Below are positions 54,808 to 63,273 of a stretch of 64,000 nucleotides of DNA, piece by piece. Below the pieces are notes generated by a model that was not told the origin of the DNA, ran no database searches, and was given only the letters and a program-made list of their open reading frames with translations. The stretch is from Actinoplanes couchii (GTDB taxonomy: Bacteria > Actinomycetota > Actinomycetes > Mycobacteriales > Micromonosporaceae), in the NCBI RefSeq assembly GCF_016862075.1, contig NZ_BOMG01000052.1, forward strand, positions 1-64,000. Direction: 5' to 3'. The position numbers and the translations under genes were made by a program. The first letter of the stretch is position 1, and the number at the start of each line of letters is the position of its first letter.

Positions 54808-54880
54808 GCGCTCGTAGCTCAGCGGATAGAGCAACGGACTTCTAATCCGTCGGCCGTAGGTTCGAATCCTACCGGGCGCG
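54808..54880 (+). tRNA. tRNA-Arg (anticodon TCT)
   Basis: A 73-nt cloverleaf: acceptor GCGCTCG pairs with CGGGCGC (one T-G wobble), the anticodon loop is CTTCTAA with a 5-bp ACGGA/TCCGT stem (anticodon TCT), and the T loop GGTTCGAATCC is standard. TAGTAT at 54792-54797 is a good -10. Confidence 0.97.
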
Positions 54881-54901
54881 CTTTCACCAGGCAGTTCACG
54901 T

Positions 54902-54934
54902 AAGGCCCGACCAGCACAAACGCGGTCGGGCCTT
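54902..54934 (+). terminator. terminator after tRNA-Arg
   Basis: An 11-bp perfect stem (54902-54912 with 54924-54934) with an 11-base loop and a CTTG tail. Its right arm overlaps the -35 box of the next promoter. Confidence 0.75.
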
Positions 54935-54961
54935 GCGGCTGTCCGGGGGCTGTCGTAGAAA
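54933..54961 (+). promoter_or_regulatory. promoter of the methyltransferase gene
   Basis: TTGCGG (54933-54938) is followed after 17 bases by TAGAAA (54956-54961), and the ATG starts seven bases later. This fits a leaderless sigma-70-type promoter. Confidence 0.55.
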
Positions 54962-54968
54962 CGGGCGC

Positions 54969-55727
54969 ATGACGTCGATCGATGACCTTCGGCCCGAGGT
55001 GCCGCACGCGGCGCGGATCTGGAACTACTGGATGGGTGGCACGGACAACTTCGCGGCGGCTCGGGCCGCGGGGGACGCCGTCGCCGAGGTCTACCCGGAG
55101 ATCGTCGCGATGGCCCGGCACTCGCGGCGGTTCCTGATCCGGGTGGTGCGCCACTTGAACGGCGAGGCCGGTGTCCAGCAGTTCCTCGACATCGGCACCG
55201 GGTTGCCGACGATGCAGAACACGCACGAGGTGGCCCCTGGGGCACGGGTCGTCTACGTGGACAACGATCCGCTGGTGCTGGAGCACGCCCGGCAGCTGAT
55301 GACGGCGACCGACCGGGTCGTCCACGTGCACGCCGATTACCACGAGCCGGAGCGGATCCTGGACGAGGCGCGCAAGGTGCTGGACTTCGGGCAGCCGATC
55401 GGGGTGATGTTCATGGGCGTGCTCGGCTACGAGCCGGATCTCACCGTTGTGAAGTCGATCGTGGACCGGGTGATGGCGGCGGTCCCGGCGGGCAGTTTCC
55501 TGGTGCTGTGGGACGGCACGAACACCACGCCGGCGGTGGTCGAGGGGGCCGAGCGGCTGGCGAACAGCGGTGGGGTGCCGTACGTCCTGCGCAGCCCGGA
55601 GGAGATCGACGGGCTGTTCGCCGGGCTGGAGCCGGTGGAGCCGGGCCTGGTGCAGTTGACCGGGTGGCGGCCGGACGGCGACGCCGAGTGGCTGGACGCC
55701 TACGGCGCGGTTGCGACAAAGCGATGA
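54969..55727 (+). CDS. SAM-dependent methyltransferase (DUF574 / Methyltransf_19 family)
   Basis: A 252-residue protein of the actinomycete-specific SAM methyltransferase family. It has RPEVPHAARIWNYWMGGTDNF at the N-terminus (the family hallmark), the SAM motif FLDIGTGLPTMQNTHEVA, VVYVDNDPLVLEHARQLM and VMFMGVLGY. Family members are multi-copy in actinomycetes and their targets are unknown. The ATG is seven bases from the -10, so it is probably leaderless. Confidence 0.93.
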   Translation: MTSIDDLRPEVPHAARIWNYWMGGTDNFAAARAAGDAVAEVYPEIVAMARHSRRFLIRVVRHLNGEAGVQQFLDIGTGLPTMQNTHEVAPGARVVYVDNDPLVLEHARQLMTATDRVVHVHADYHEPERILDEARKVLDFGQPIGVMFMGVLGYEPDLTVVKSIVDRVMAAVPAGSFLVLWDGTNTTPAVVEGAERLANSGGVPYVLRSPEEIDGLFAGLEPVEPGLVQLTGWRPDGDAEWLDAYGAVATKR

Positions 55728-55788
55728 CAGTTTTCGGAAAAGCACCTCTGAGCTGGGACTACTTGTCGCTGTGCAATATCGTCACGGC

Positions 55789-56679
55789 ATGTTCGTCTTC
55801 GGTGTTCTCCTCTTCGGCATAGCGGTCATCGCGCTCGTCGCCGCCGCCACGACCAAGGTCCCTTCGGTGAAACGCAACGCCTGGCTGACCTTCGCCGGCA
55901 GCCTGGTCCTGTCCCTCGCGGTGATCGTCACCTCCAGCATCACGGTGGTGCCGACCCGTAACGTCGGCATCGTGACGGCCTGGAACAAGCCGACCGGCCG
56001 GACCACCGGCGCGGGTCTGCAATGGACGCTGCCGTGGGAGGGCATCGACGAGTGGGACGCGTCCGGGCAGACCTACTCGCACCTGGGTGACGAGTGTGTC
56101 TGGGTGACGATCGCGGCGCAGCGGCGGGCCTGCATCCCGGTGCAGATCGAGTGGTCGGCGAAGGCGGAGAAGGCGCCGGAGAACTGGGCGGCCTACCGCG
56201 AGGTGGGCAGTAAGTCGCGGTTCGAGGTGTTCATCGAGCGGCGGGTGAACCCGCAGATCAACGGCGCCATGACGTCGATCTTCGCGACCTTCGACCCGCT
56301 CGGTGCGGTGGATCCGACAAGTGGCGACGCGCCGGCGCCGGATCTGAACAAGACCTACAAGGACACCCTGGTCCAGGCGCTGAACGCGGAGCTGGGCGAC
56401 GAGATCGTGGTGAAGTCGGTGGCGTTCGAGTCGCCGCAGTACGACGAGCCGACCACGCAGGCGATCGCGGCGTACGGCCAGAAGATCCTGGAGGCCCGCA
56501 ACCTGGAGATCGACAAGGCGAACGCGAAGACCCGGGCGGAGATCACCCGGACCGACGCGAGCGTGGATCAGGTGGCCCGTTGCCTGCAGATCGCGGAGAA
56601 GCTGGGCAAGGAGCCGGGGCTGTGCATGGGTAACTCGGTGTCCTTGACCCGCCCGGTCGAGACCGGGCAGGCCAAGTAG
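55789..56679 (+). CDS. SPFH/band 7 (prohibitin-like) membrane protein
   Basis: A 296-residue protein with two N-terminal hydrophobic helices (FVFGVLLFGIAVIALVAAA and WLTFAGSLVLSLAVIVTSSI), then the SPFH core beginning VVPTRNVGIVTAWNKPTGRTTGAGLQWTLPWEG and a coiled-coil segment (GQKILEARNLEIDKANAKTRAEITR). SPFH proteins form oligomeric cages that scaffold membrane microdomains and proteases. No partner protease is adjacent. The start is ATG at 55789, and no strong SD is seen. Confidence 0.85.
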   Translation: MFVFGVLLFGIAVIALVAAATTKVPSVKRNAWLTFAGSLVLSLAVIVTSSITVVPTRNVGIVTAWNKPTGRTTGAGLQWTLPWEGIDEWDASGQTYSHLGDECVWVTIAAQRRACIPVQIEWSAKAEKAPENWAAYREVGSKSRFEVFIERRVNPQINGAMTSIFATFDPLGAVDPTSGDAPAPDLNKTYKDTLVQALNAELGDEIVVKSVAFESPQYDEPTTQAIAAYGQKILEARNLEIDKANAKTRAEITRTDASVDQVARCLQIAEKLGKEPGLCMGNSVSLTRPVETGQAK

Positions 56680-56700
56680 AGAGCACCGGGCAAGAACGGG

Positions 56701-57675
56701 TCAGCGCACCCGGACCCGGACCGAGTCGAGGGCGGGCGTCTGGTTGGCGCGCTGCATCATCGGGATGCGGTGCGAGCCGTCGCCCGCCCAGGACGAGCAC
56801 TGGAAGGTGCCGGACTGGGCGAGCCCGGGCACCTGGATGGTGATGGTGTCGGGGGCGTTGTTGCCACGACCGTCCTCGGTGGCCACGAAGAAGCCGGGGA
56901 CCGGGTCGGGCGCGGGCGCCTGGTTGGTGCTGTCCAGGATCCGGCAGGCGGTGTGGAAGTGGCCGCGGGTGATGCCGTTCTGCAGCACCGAGCTCTCCAC
57001 GTAGTAGCCGCCCTGGCCAGCCGCGAGGAACCGGTCCCGGATCAGGTTGCGGGTGCTGACCTTGATCTGGAACGGCTGGTTGCGGTTGACCTGGCTGGGC
57101 GCCGAGGTGATCAGCAGCGTGGCGTTGCGGTTGGCGTTGGCGACCTCACCGAACTCGGTGGAGACGCACTTGTTGCCGGTCTGGAAACCGTCGTGCGCCG
57201 GCAGGTTCGACGTGTCGCACGTGTCGGTCAGGATGCCCAGGTTGTTGCCGGGCTCGGCGGCCGCCGGGGTGGTCACCACCGGGACCGCGCCACCGTTCTG
57301 GTTGAGCGAGCAGGTCGCCAGGCCGGCCGCGTTCAGGTCGGGGCGGGCGGCGTTGCGGGAGATCGCCGTCTCGATCCGGCTGATCGCGGCGAGCCGCTTG
57401 TCCTTCAGCGGGCCGAGGATCGCGTTCTGGATGAACTGCGGCCCGCCCTGCCCGACGGTGGCGGCGATCCGGTTGTTCGCCTCGTTGATCTGCTGGTCGA
57501 GCAGCTTGAGGTTGTTGTCGACCTCGGCCTGAGCCTGCGCCGGAACATTGACCTTGATGTAGACCTGCGGACAGTTGACGGTCGGAACGGCGGCCTCGGC
57601 AGCCGACGCGATACCGATCCCGGCACTCACCATGGTGGCGGCGAGTCCGGCGGTGATGACAAGTTTCCGGCGCAT
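56701..57675 (-). CDS. secreted protein of unknown function
   Basis: A 324-residue precursor. The signal peptide (MRRKLVITAGLAATMVSAGIGIASAAEA) is followed by a helical segment (QAEVDNNLKLLDQQINEANNRIAATVG) and a C-terminal beta-rich domain with several cysteines (LATCSLN, DTCDTSN, NKCVSTE, HTACRIL, FQCSSWAGDG). Disulfides are likely. I recognise no characterised family; similar secreted proteins are carried by other Micromonosporaceae as I recall. It is not lipidated and lacks a C-terminal anchor. Confidence 0.8.
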   Translation of the reverse strand: MRRKLVITAGLAATMVSAGIGIASAAEAAVPTVNCPQVYIKVNVPAQAQAEVDNNLKLLDQQINEANNRIAATVGQGGPQFIQNAILGPLKDKRLAAISRIETAISRNAARPDLNAAGLATCSLNQNGGAVPVVTTPAAAEPGNNLGILTDTCDTSNLPAHDGFQTGNKCVSTEFGEVANANRNATLLITSAPSQVNRNQPFQIKVSTRNLIRDRFLAAGQGGYYVESSVLQNGITRGHFHTACRILDSTNQAPAPDPVPGFFVATEDGRGNNAPDTITIQVPGLAQSGTFQCSSWAGDGSHRIPMMQRANQTPALDSVRVRVR

Positions 57676-57761
57676 GACCTGCTACTTCCCGATACGCGAT
57701 GGGCTGCTTCTCCCCTCCATACGGGAACGCTCCCAGGCTGGATCAAAATCGGTCGGAAATT

Positions 57762-58026
57762 TCATGCCGCGAGTGCCTCGGTGGGTGCCAGCCGGGCCGC
57801 CCGGATCGCCGGGTAGAGACCGGCGACCGCCCCGATCAGCAGGGTCGCGCCCAGACCGCCGGCCACCGCCCACAGTGGTACGACGGCCGGCCAGCCCTGT
57901 GCCGCCGCGTAGATCAGGGTGACCCCGAACCCGGCCAGCACCCCACCGGCCCCGCCGATCACCGACAGCAGCAGCGACTCGGCGACGAACTGGACCCGGA
58001 TCTGCCCGCGGGTGGCGCCCAGGGTG
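57762..58026 (-). pseudogene. C-terminal remnant of an FtsX/MacB-type ABC transporter permease
   Basis: About 88 codons ending in TGA (57762). They encode the permease C-terminus, GATRGQIRVQFVAESLLLSVIGG... then two hydrophobic segments and YPAIRAARLAPTEALAA, the classic MacB/FtsX tail. Homology begins abruptly at LGATRG near 58022 and no start codon or N-terminal domain precedes it. The upstream sequence becomes antisense to the kinase. The N-terminus, and presumably the cognate ATPase gene, are gone. Confidence 0.8.
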
Positions 58027-58904
58027 TGGTCGCGCTGATCGTGGTGAGCGCCGCCGCGATCGCGCTGGGCTGGCTGATCGCCGGGCGGATGCTGCAGCCG
58101 CTGCACCAGATCACCGCGACCGCCCGGCGCATCGCCGAATCCCCGGCCGCCGACCGTGGGCTGCAGGAACGCATCGCCCTGCACGGGCCGAACGACGAAC
58201 TCAAACAGCTCGCCGATACGTTCGACCTGATGCTGTCCCGGCTCGACCAGTCCCTCGACGCCCAGCGCCGGTTCATCGCCAACGCCTCGCACGAGCTGCG
58301 CACCCCGCTCACCCTCAACCGGACGCTGCTGGAGGTGGCTCTCGAACCCGAGACGGCCTCCCCTGAGGTACGCCAACTCGGGTCGACGTTGCTGGCCATC
58401 AACGACCGGCACGGCCGCCTGATCGACGGACTGCTGCTGCTCGCGCGTTCGGACCGGGAGGTGACCGAGCGGTCGTACGTCGATCTGGCCGACATCGTCG
58501 ACCACGTAGCCGTCGCCGACGTCGTGCAGGTGCGCACCGAACCCGCCGAGGCGGCCGTCCTCGGTGACCCGGTGCTGCTGGAACGGCTGGTGCAGAACCT
58601 GGTGGAGAACGGGATCCGGCACAACGTCCCGGACGGCTGGGTGCAGGTCACCTCGCGTACCCGGCCGGACGGCTGGGTCGAGTTGCGGGTCGCCAACTCC
58701 GGGCCGGTGGTGCCCCGGTACGAGGTGCCCGGCCTGTTCGAACCGTTCCGCCGCTACCGCACCGACCGCCTGGCCGGGCCGGGCGCCGGTCTGGGCCTGT
58801 CCATCGTCCGGGCCGTGGTCGGCGCCCACCGGGGCCGGTTGCAGGCCGACGCCCGGGACGAGGGTGGCCTGGTCATCACGGTGCTGCTGCCGGCCGCCGG
58901 CTGA
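58027..58904 (+). pseudogene. N-terminally truncated sensor histidine kinase
   Basis: Codons from about 58027 encode the end of a transmembrane helix (VVALIVVSAAAIALGWLIAG), a HAMP domain, an H-box ASHELRTPLTLN, an N-box NLVENGIRHN and a GLGLSIV G-box, ending PAAG at 58904. The sensor domain and first transmembrane helix are missing, and the reading frame continues upstream only through antisense of the permease. Catalytic motifs are intact, so it could still be expressed as a fragment, but no start or SD is convincing. Confidence 0.75.
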
Positions 58905-58936
58905 AAACCGCTGCTGCCCGCCGCAGGCTGAAAACC
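58883..58936. repeat. 27-bp direct duplication across the kinase stop codon
   Basis: Units 58883-58909 and 58910-58936 (GCTGCTGCCGGCCGCCGGCT..., with two substitutions in the second) plus the first bases of a third. The stop codon of the kinase remnant lies in unit 1. Confidence 0.9.
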
Positions 58937-58975
58937 GCTGTCGCCGGGCGGCCCGGAACTGCGACGATCGCCGGC

Positions 58976-59902
58976 ATGGCGCAACCGGGCGGAGTGCGGA
59001 TCGGCTGGGCGGACCTTCCCGGCCCGGTCCAGCGGGACATCGAGCAGATCATCGGCGGTGGGCCGATCGTGGCCGCCGACTCCCAGGCCGGCGGGTTCTC
59101 CCCCGGCACCGCCGACCGGGTCCGCACCGCCGCCGGGGCACGGGCCTTCGTCAAGGCGGTCACCCCGGCGCTGAACGAGCAGTCCGCCGAGCTGGCCCGG
59201 CAGGAGCTGCGGATCACCGCCGCGCTGCCCCGGCACACCGCGGTGGCCCGGGTGCTGGGCGGTTTCGACACCGGCGACTGGGTGGTCCTGGTCCTGGAGG
59301 ACATCGAGGGCAGTCATCCGGCGGTCCCCTGGGTGGTGCCGGACATCAAGGCCGCCGCGACCGCGTTGCGGGGCCTGGCCGGGGTGCTCACCCCGGCGCC
59401 GGTGGCCGGTTTGCCGACGGTGGTGGAGAAGTACGGCGAGGAGTTCTCCCGCTGGGACGACCTGGCCGCCGACGTGCCGGACGACCTCGACCCGTGGGCG
59501 GTGGCGCACCTGGACCAGCTGCGGGCCGCCGCCGGACGGGGCGTGGCCGCGCTGTCCACCGGCGCCACCCTGGTGCACGGCGATCTGCGCGCCGACAACA
59601 TCCTGGTCCGGGCGGACGGCAGCCTGGTCCTGGTCGACTGGCCGCACGCCTGCGTCGGCCCGGCCTGGACCGATGCGGTGCTCCTGGCGATCAACGTGAT
59701 CGTGCACGGCGGTGATCCGGCCCCGCTGCTCGACGGCGTCGACCCCGGCATCGTGACAGGCGTGCTGGCCGGGGCGACCGCCCTGTTCCAGCACCGCTGC
59801 CGGCAGCCACCCCCGCCCGGCCTGCCCACGGTCCGCGCCTTCCAGCGTTTCCAGGCCGACGCCCTGCTCCCCTGGGTGCGCGGCGCCCTGTCACGCGGCT
59901 GA
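58976..59902 (+). CDS. phosphotransferase family protein (APH-type)
   Basis: A 308-residue kinase-like protein. It has the catalytic motif LVHGDLRADNIL (Asp base and Asn), VLVDWPHACVGPAW (metal Asp, DWPH variant of the DWE motif) and an N-terminal ATP-binding region (RAFVKAV Lys). Such proteins phosphorylate small molecules such as aminoglycosides, choline or macrolides, but most in actinomycetes have unknown substrates. ATG at 58976 is 72 bases past the kinase remnant's stop. Confidence 0.87.
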   Translation: MAQPGGVRIGWADLPGPVQRDIEQIIGGGPIVAADSQAGGFSPGTADRVRTAAGARAFVKAVTPALNEQSAELARQELRITAALPRHTAVARVLGGFDTGDWVVLVLEDIEGSHPAVPWVVPDIKAAATALRGLAGVLTPAPVAGLPTVVEKYGEEFSRWDDLAADVPDDLDPWAVAHLDQLRAAAGRGVAALSTGATLVHGDLRADNILVRADGSLVLVDWPHACVGPAWTDAVLLAINVIVHGGDPAPLLDGVDPGIVTGVLAGATALFQHRCRQPPPPGLPTVRAFQRFQADALLPWVRGALSRG

Positions 59903-59920
59903 ACCACACCCGGCACTGTG

Positions 59921-59935
59921 CCGTAACAGTTACGG
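59921..59935. promoter_or_regulatory. inverted repeat upstream of serA
   Basis: CCGTAAC-A-GTTACGG, a perfect 7-bp palindrome about 118 bases before the serA start. It may be an operator for amino-acid or redox regulation; the protein is unknown. Confidence 0.35.
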
Positions 59936-60052
59936 GGTTGACCGGTAGATGGGACCTCAAGCACACCGCACCGGGCCCGGCACGCAGGAGGACTAAGGTC
60001 TGATTTGCAATTGGCGGCCCGGGCGCCCAACCGAATCATGGAACGGAAGATG

Positions 60053-61267
60053 ATGACCGACCAGCCCAAGGTGCGAGTCCTGCTCCTGGAGAGCATCCAC
60101 CCCGACGCGGTTACCCGCCTCGAGGAGGACGGTTTCCACGTCGAGTCCCTGCGCAACGCCCTCGACGAGGTCGAGCTCGTGGAGCGCATCTCCGGAGTCC
60201 ACCTGCTCGGTATCCGGTCCAAGACACAGGTGACGGCGAAGGTCCTGGAGGCCGCCGACAAGCTCGTCGGCATCGGCGCGTTCTGCATCGGCACCGACCA
60301 GATCGACCTGGCCGCGGCGTCGGCCGGCGGTGTCGCGGTCTTCAACGCCCCGTTCTCCAACACCCGCTCGGTGGTGGAGCTGGCGATCGCCGAGATCATC
60401 GCGCTGACCCGGCGGCTCACCGAGAAGAACGCCTCGATGCACGAGGGTGTCTGGGACAAGTCGGCCGACGGCGCCCACGAGATCCGCGGCCGCCGCCTCG
60501 GCATCGTCGGTTACGGCAACATCGGCACCCAGCTGTCGGTCCTCGCGGAGAACCTGGGCATGTCGGTCTCCTTCTACGACACCGCCGACAAGCTGGCGCT
60601 GAGCAACGCGCACCGCTGCGCCAGCCTGGACGAGCTGCTGGAGTCCAGCGACATCGTCACCCTGCACGTCGACGGCCGTCCCGGCAACGCGGGTTTCTTC
60701 GGCGCCGAGCAGTTCGCCAAGATGCAGGCCGGCAGCCTCTTCCTGAACCTGTCCCGCGGCCTGATCGTCGACCACCTGGCCCTGCGCGACGCGCTGAAGA
60801 GCGGCCGGCTGGCCGGTGCCGCCGTCGACGTGTTCCCGAAGGAGCCGAAGGGCCGCGGCGACGAGTTCCTGTCCGAGCTGCGTGGCCTGCCGAACGTGAT
60901 CCTCACCCCGCACATCGGCGGTTCGACCGAGGAGGCCCAGTCCGACATCGGCGGCTTCGTGGCGAACAAGCTGGCCAAGTTCGTGACCGAGGGCAACACC
61001 ACGCTGAGTGTCAACCTGCCCGGCGTGACCCTGCCCGACCTGCCCGGCATGCACCGCATCGTGCACATGCACAAGAACACCCCGGGTGTGCTGGCCCAGG
61101 TCAACCGGATCCTCGCCGAGCACAACGTCAACGTCGAGGGCCAGATGCTGAGCACCCGCGGTGAGTACGGGTACCTGATCACCGACATCGCCCGCGGTTA
61201 CCCCGACGTGGTGCTGGACCAGCTCCGTTCCATGGAGCAGACCGTCCGCCTGCGTGTCCTGAACTGA
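60053..61267 (+). CDS. serA: D-3-phosphoglycerate dehydrogenase
   Basis: A 404-residue enzyme oxidising 3-phosphoglycerate to 3-phosphohydroxypyruvate, the first step of serine synthesis. It has LLGIRSKTQVTAKVL, GIGAFCIGTDQIDL, the NAD motif IVGYGNIGTQ, the catalytic Arg in NLSRGLIVD, Glu in VFPKEP and His in LTPHIGGSTEEAQ. The C-terminal ACT domain (MHKNTPGVLAQVNRILAEHNVNV) mediates serine feedback. The length matches the E. coli SerA type and not the long mycobacterial type. ATG at 60053 follows GGAACGGAAG; ATGs at 60050 and 60038 are alternatives. Confidence 0.95.
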   Translation: MTDQPKVRVLLLESIHPDAVTRLEEDGFHVESLRNALDEVELVERISGVHLLGIRSKTQVTAKVLEAADKLVGIGAFCIGTDQIDLAAASAGGVAVFNAPFSNTRSVVELAIAEIIALTRRLTEKNASMHEGVWDKSADGAHEIRGRRLGIVGYGNIGTQLSVLAENLGMSVSFYDTADKLALSNAHRCASLDELLESSDIVTLHVDGRPGNAGFFGAEQFAKMQAGSLFLNLSRGLIVDHLALRDALKSGRLAGAAVDVFPKEPKGRGDEFLSELRGLPNVILTPHIGGSTEEAQSDIGGFVANKLAKFVTEGNTTLSVNLPGVTLPDLPGMHRIVHMHKNTPGVLAQVNRILAEHNVNVEGQMLSTRGEYGYLITDIARGYPDVVLDQLRSMEQTVRLRVLN

Positions 61268-61276
61268 TCTTTCGAT

Positions 61277-61313
61277 CCGAAAAGGGGCCCCTCGTCGAGG
61301 GGCCCCTTTTCGG
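61277..61313. terminator. bidirectional terminator between serA and the DTG-repeat gene
   Basis: 18-base arms (61277-61294 and 61296-61313) form a near-perfect hairpin flanked by A and T runs on both sides (AAAAGGGGCCCC / GGGGCCCCTTTT), so it can terminate both strands. Confidence 0.9.
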
Positions 61314-61319
61314 ATGAGA

Positions 61320-63191
61320 TCAGGACGGCGCCGAGGTCTCCACCTTCAGCAGGGTGACCGGCGCGACCGCGTCCACGTCGTAACGGTTCCCGCTGGTCCA
61401 GTCCTTGGGCGTCAGGGTCGATCCGGGCGGCACATCCTTCAGCGTCTTGGAGCCGGCGGTCACCGACGACGCGCCGCCGCCCACCTTGATCCGCACCGGG
61501 CTGCCGGTGGGCGCCCGCAGGATCAGCTCCTCGATCCCGCCGGTGATCCGCATCGGCACCGTGCCGGTGGCCTGCGCCAGGTTCATCTCGGCCCGCCGGG
61601 TGCCGCCGACCAGCTCGATGCCCTTGATCCGGCCCTGGGTGAGGTCGACGATCCGCTCGGCGGAGTAGCCGGAGAACCGGATGGTCCACCGCACCTTCGC
61701 GGACAGCACCACCTCGATCTCGCCACCGCTTCCGGCGGCGTCCCGGTTCAGGTCCACCCGCAGCCGCTCGTCCTGCACGTCGGCGCTGGGCCGGACCCCG
61801 CTGCCCTCGGGCGAGCTGACCCGGTACAGGTCGTCGCCGAGGTCGTCGATCCGCAGCCGCACCCGGTCGGTGGCGGCCATCAGCTCGAACGTCGCGATGT
61901 TCACGTCGTTGATCGGCCCGCTGACGACCTGCTGGTTCCCACCACCGCCGCCGAGCATGCCGGCGATCTGGCTGTTCTCGCCGGAGTAGTAGATGACGCC
62001 GGTGACCGCGACGACGGCCAGCGCCACGATGCCGAGCAGCGCCATGCCCGCGGTGACCACCCGGGACTGCCGGCGAGGCGGCGGGCCGGCCGGCGGCTGC
62101 GGCGAGTCGCCGAACACCACCGGTCCCCCGGGCTGTCCGGGCGCGCCGGTGGGTGCCTGCCACGACCCGCTCGGGTCGTTGCCGTCGGTCCACAGTGGGG
62201 CCGGTGCCGCCGAGGGCGAGCCGGCGTCGAACGTCGAGGACGGCCACGGCACTCCGGCGCCGGACGGGCCACCCGAGGAGGGGTACGCGCCGGCCGGTGA
62301 GCCGGGCGAGAAGGACGCGGCCGGGGACCAGCCGTCGGCGCCGCCGGTCCCGTTGCCGGACTTGCGGACGATCGGCAGCTCCTCCGAGGCGGGCTCGGCC
62401 CGGCGGCGCAGCTCGCCGGTACCGGACTCGAGTGATCCGCGCCCGGTCCGCCGGCCGGTGTCGGCCCCGTCCTCGTCGGCGAAGGAGGAGATGTTGCCGG
62501 TGGTGCTCCGCCGGGCCGGGAAGGCGCCGGAGGCCGCGGTCAGCGACCCCAGTCCGCCACCGGCACGGCCGCGCGGCTTCGGCATGTTCCCGGTGTCGTC
62601 GCTGACCCGCCGGATGCTGCCGGTGTCCTCGGCACGGCGCGAGGCCTCTTCGGTGAGACGCCGCAGAGTGCCGGTGTCGTCGCTGACCCGGCGCATGCCG
62701 CCGGTGTCCTCGGCGGCGCCGGCTCGCCGCACTCTGGCGGTGTCGTCGCTGTCCCTCGGCATGCTCCCGGTATCGCTGACCCGCGGCATGCTCCCGGTGT
62801 CCTCGCCACCACGGCCGCGGCCCGGCCGGGCCCCGCCGATCGGCCCGTCGCTGAACCCGAACGAGACACGTCCCGGCCCGGCGGGCGAGGCCGGCCCGAA
62901 CTCGGGCGGCGACGACACCGGTTTGGGCCCCGCCGGAGGCGCCGACGACGGCCGCGCGACCGGACTGGAAAGTGCGGAAGGTGAAGAAAGAGATGAAGAG
63001 GCAGAAGACGCGGATGGTGCGACGGGTGAGGAAAGCGCCCCGTCCCCCGGCTGATCTCCTCCGCCGAACCAGGCGACCGGCTCCCCGCCGACATCCGGTC
63101 GATTGGCCTGCGGCCGGCGTCGCGGCAGCCGTCCGCCCGGCGGTTGTTCGCCTGGTTCGGACGTGTCGCCGACAGCGGCGGTACGGTCCAC
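61320..63191 (-). CDS. membrane-anchored protein with DTG repeats and a C-terminal beta domain
   Basis: A 623-residue protein. Residues 1-95 are disordered. Residues about 128-215 contain eight imperfect copies of a motif of type DTG-(S/N/T/G)-(M/I/L)-x-R-x-(S/T)-D (for example EDTGSMPRVSDTGSMPRDSD). A Pro/Gly-rich linker leads to a single TM helix (VVTAGMALLGIVALAVVAVTGVIYY), then an extracytoplasmic ~230-residue strand-rich domain (DUF4097-like). The repeats in the cytoplasmic arm, with Thr/Ser and basic residues, resemble kinase substrate sites. GTG start at 63191 with GGGAGG five bases upstream. Function unknown. Confidence 0.75.
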   Translation of the reverse strand: MDRTAAVGDTSEPGEQPPGGRLPRRRPQANRPDVGGEPVAWFGGGDQPGDGALSSPVAPSASSASSSLSSPSALSSPVARPSSAPPAGPKPVSSPPEFGPASPAGPGRVSFGFSDGPIGGARPGRGRGGEDTGSMPRVSDTGSMPRDSDDTARVRRAGAAEDTGGMRRVSDDTGTLRRLTEEASRRAEDTGSIRRVSDDTGNMPKPRGRAGGGLGSLTAASGAFPARRSTTGNISSFADEDGADTGRRTGRGSLESGTGELRRRAEPASEELPIVRKSGNGTGGADGWSPAASFSPGSPAGAYPSSGGPSGAGVPWPSSTFDAGSPSAAPAPLWTDGNDPSGSWQAPTGAPGQPGGPVVFGDSPQPPAGPPPRRQSRVVTAGMALLGIVALAVVAVTGVIYYSGENSQIAGMLGGGGGNQQVVSGPINDVNIATFELMAATDRVRLRIDDLGDDLYRVSSPEGSGVRPSADVQDERLRVDLNRDAAGSGGEIEVVLSAKVRWTIRFSGYSAERIVDLTQGRIKGIELVGGTRRAEMNLAQATGTVPMRITGGIEELILRAPTGSPVRIKVGGGASSVTAGSKTLKDVPPGSTLTPKDWTSGNRYDVDAVAPVTLLKVETSAPS

Positions 63192-63273
63192 GTTTCCTCC
63201 CTGCAGCGCACCCACGGTGTGTCCCCCGGGAGGAGTACGTAAGGAACTGCTTCCCGGATGAGTGATCGGAGAT

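Noticed and set aside
57762-58829. A 355-codon permease on the minus strand
   Set aside because: Only the last ~88 codons are permease-like; the rest is antisense to the kinase.
58027-58904. A full sensor kinase gene starting at 57699
   Set aside because: The N-terminal 110 residues are antisense of the permease tail; real homology starts only near 58027.
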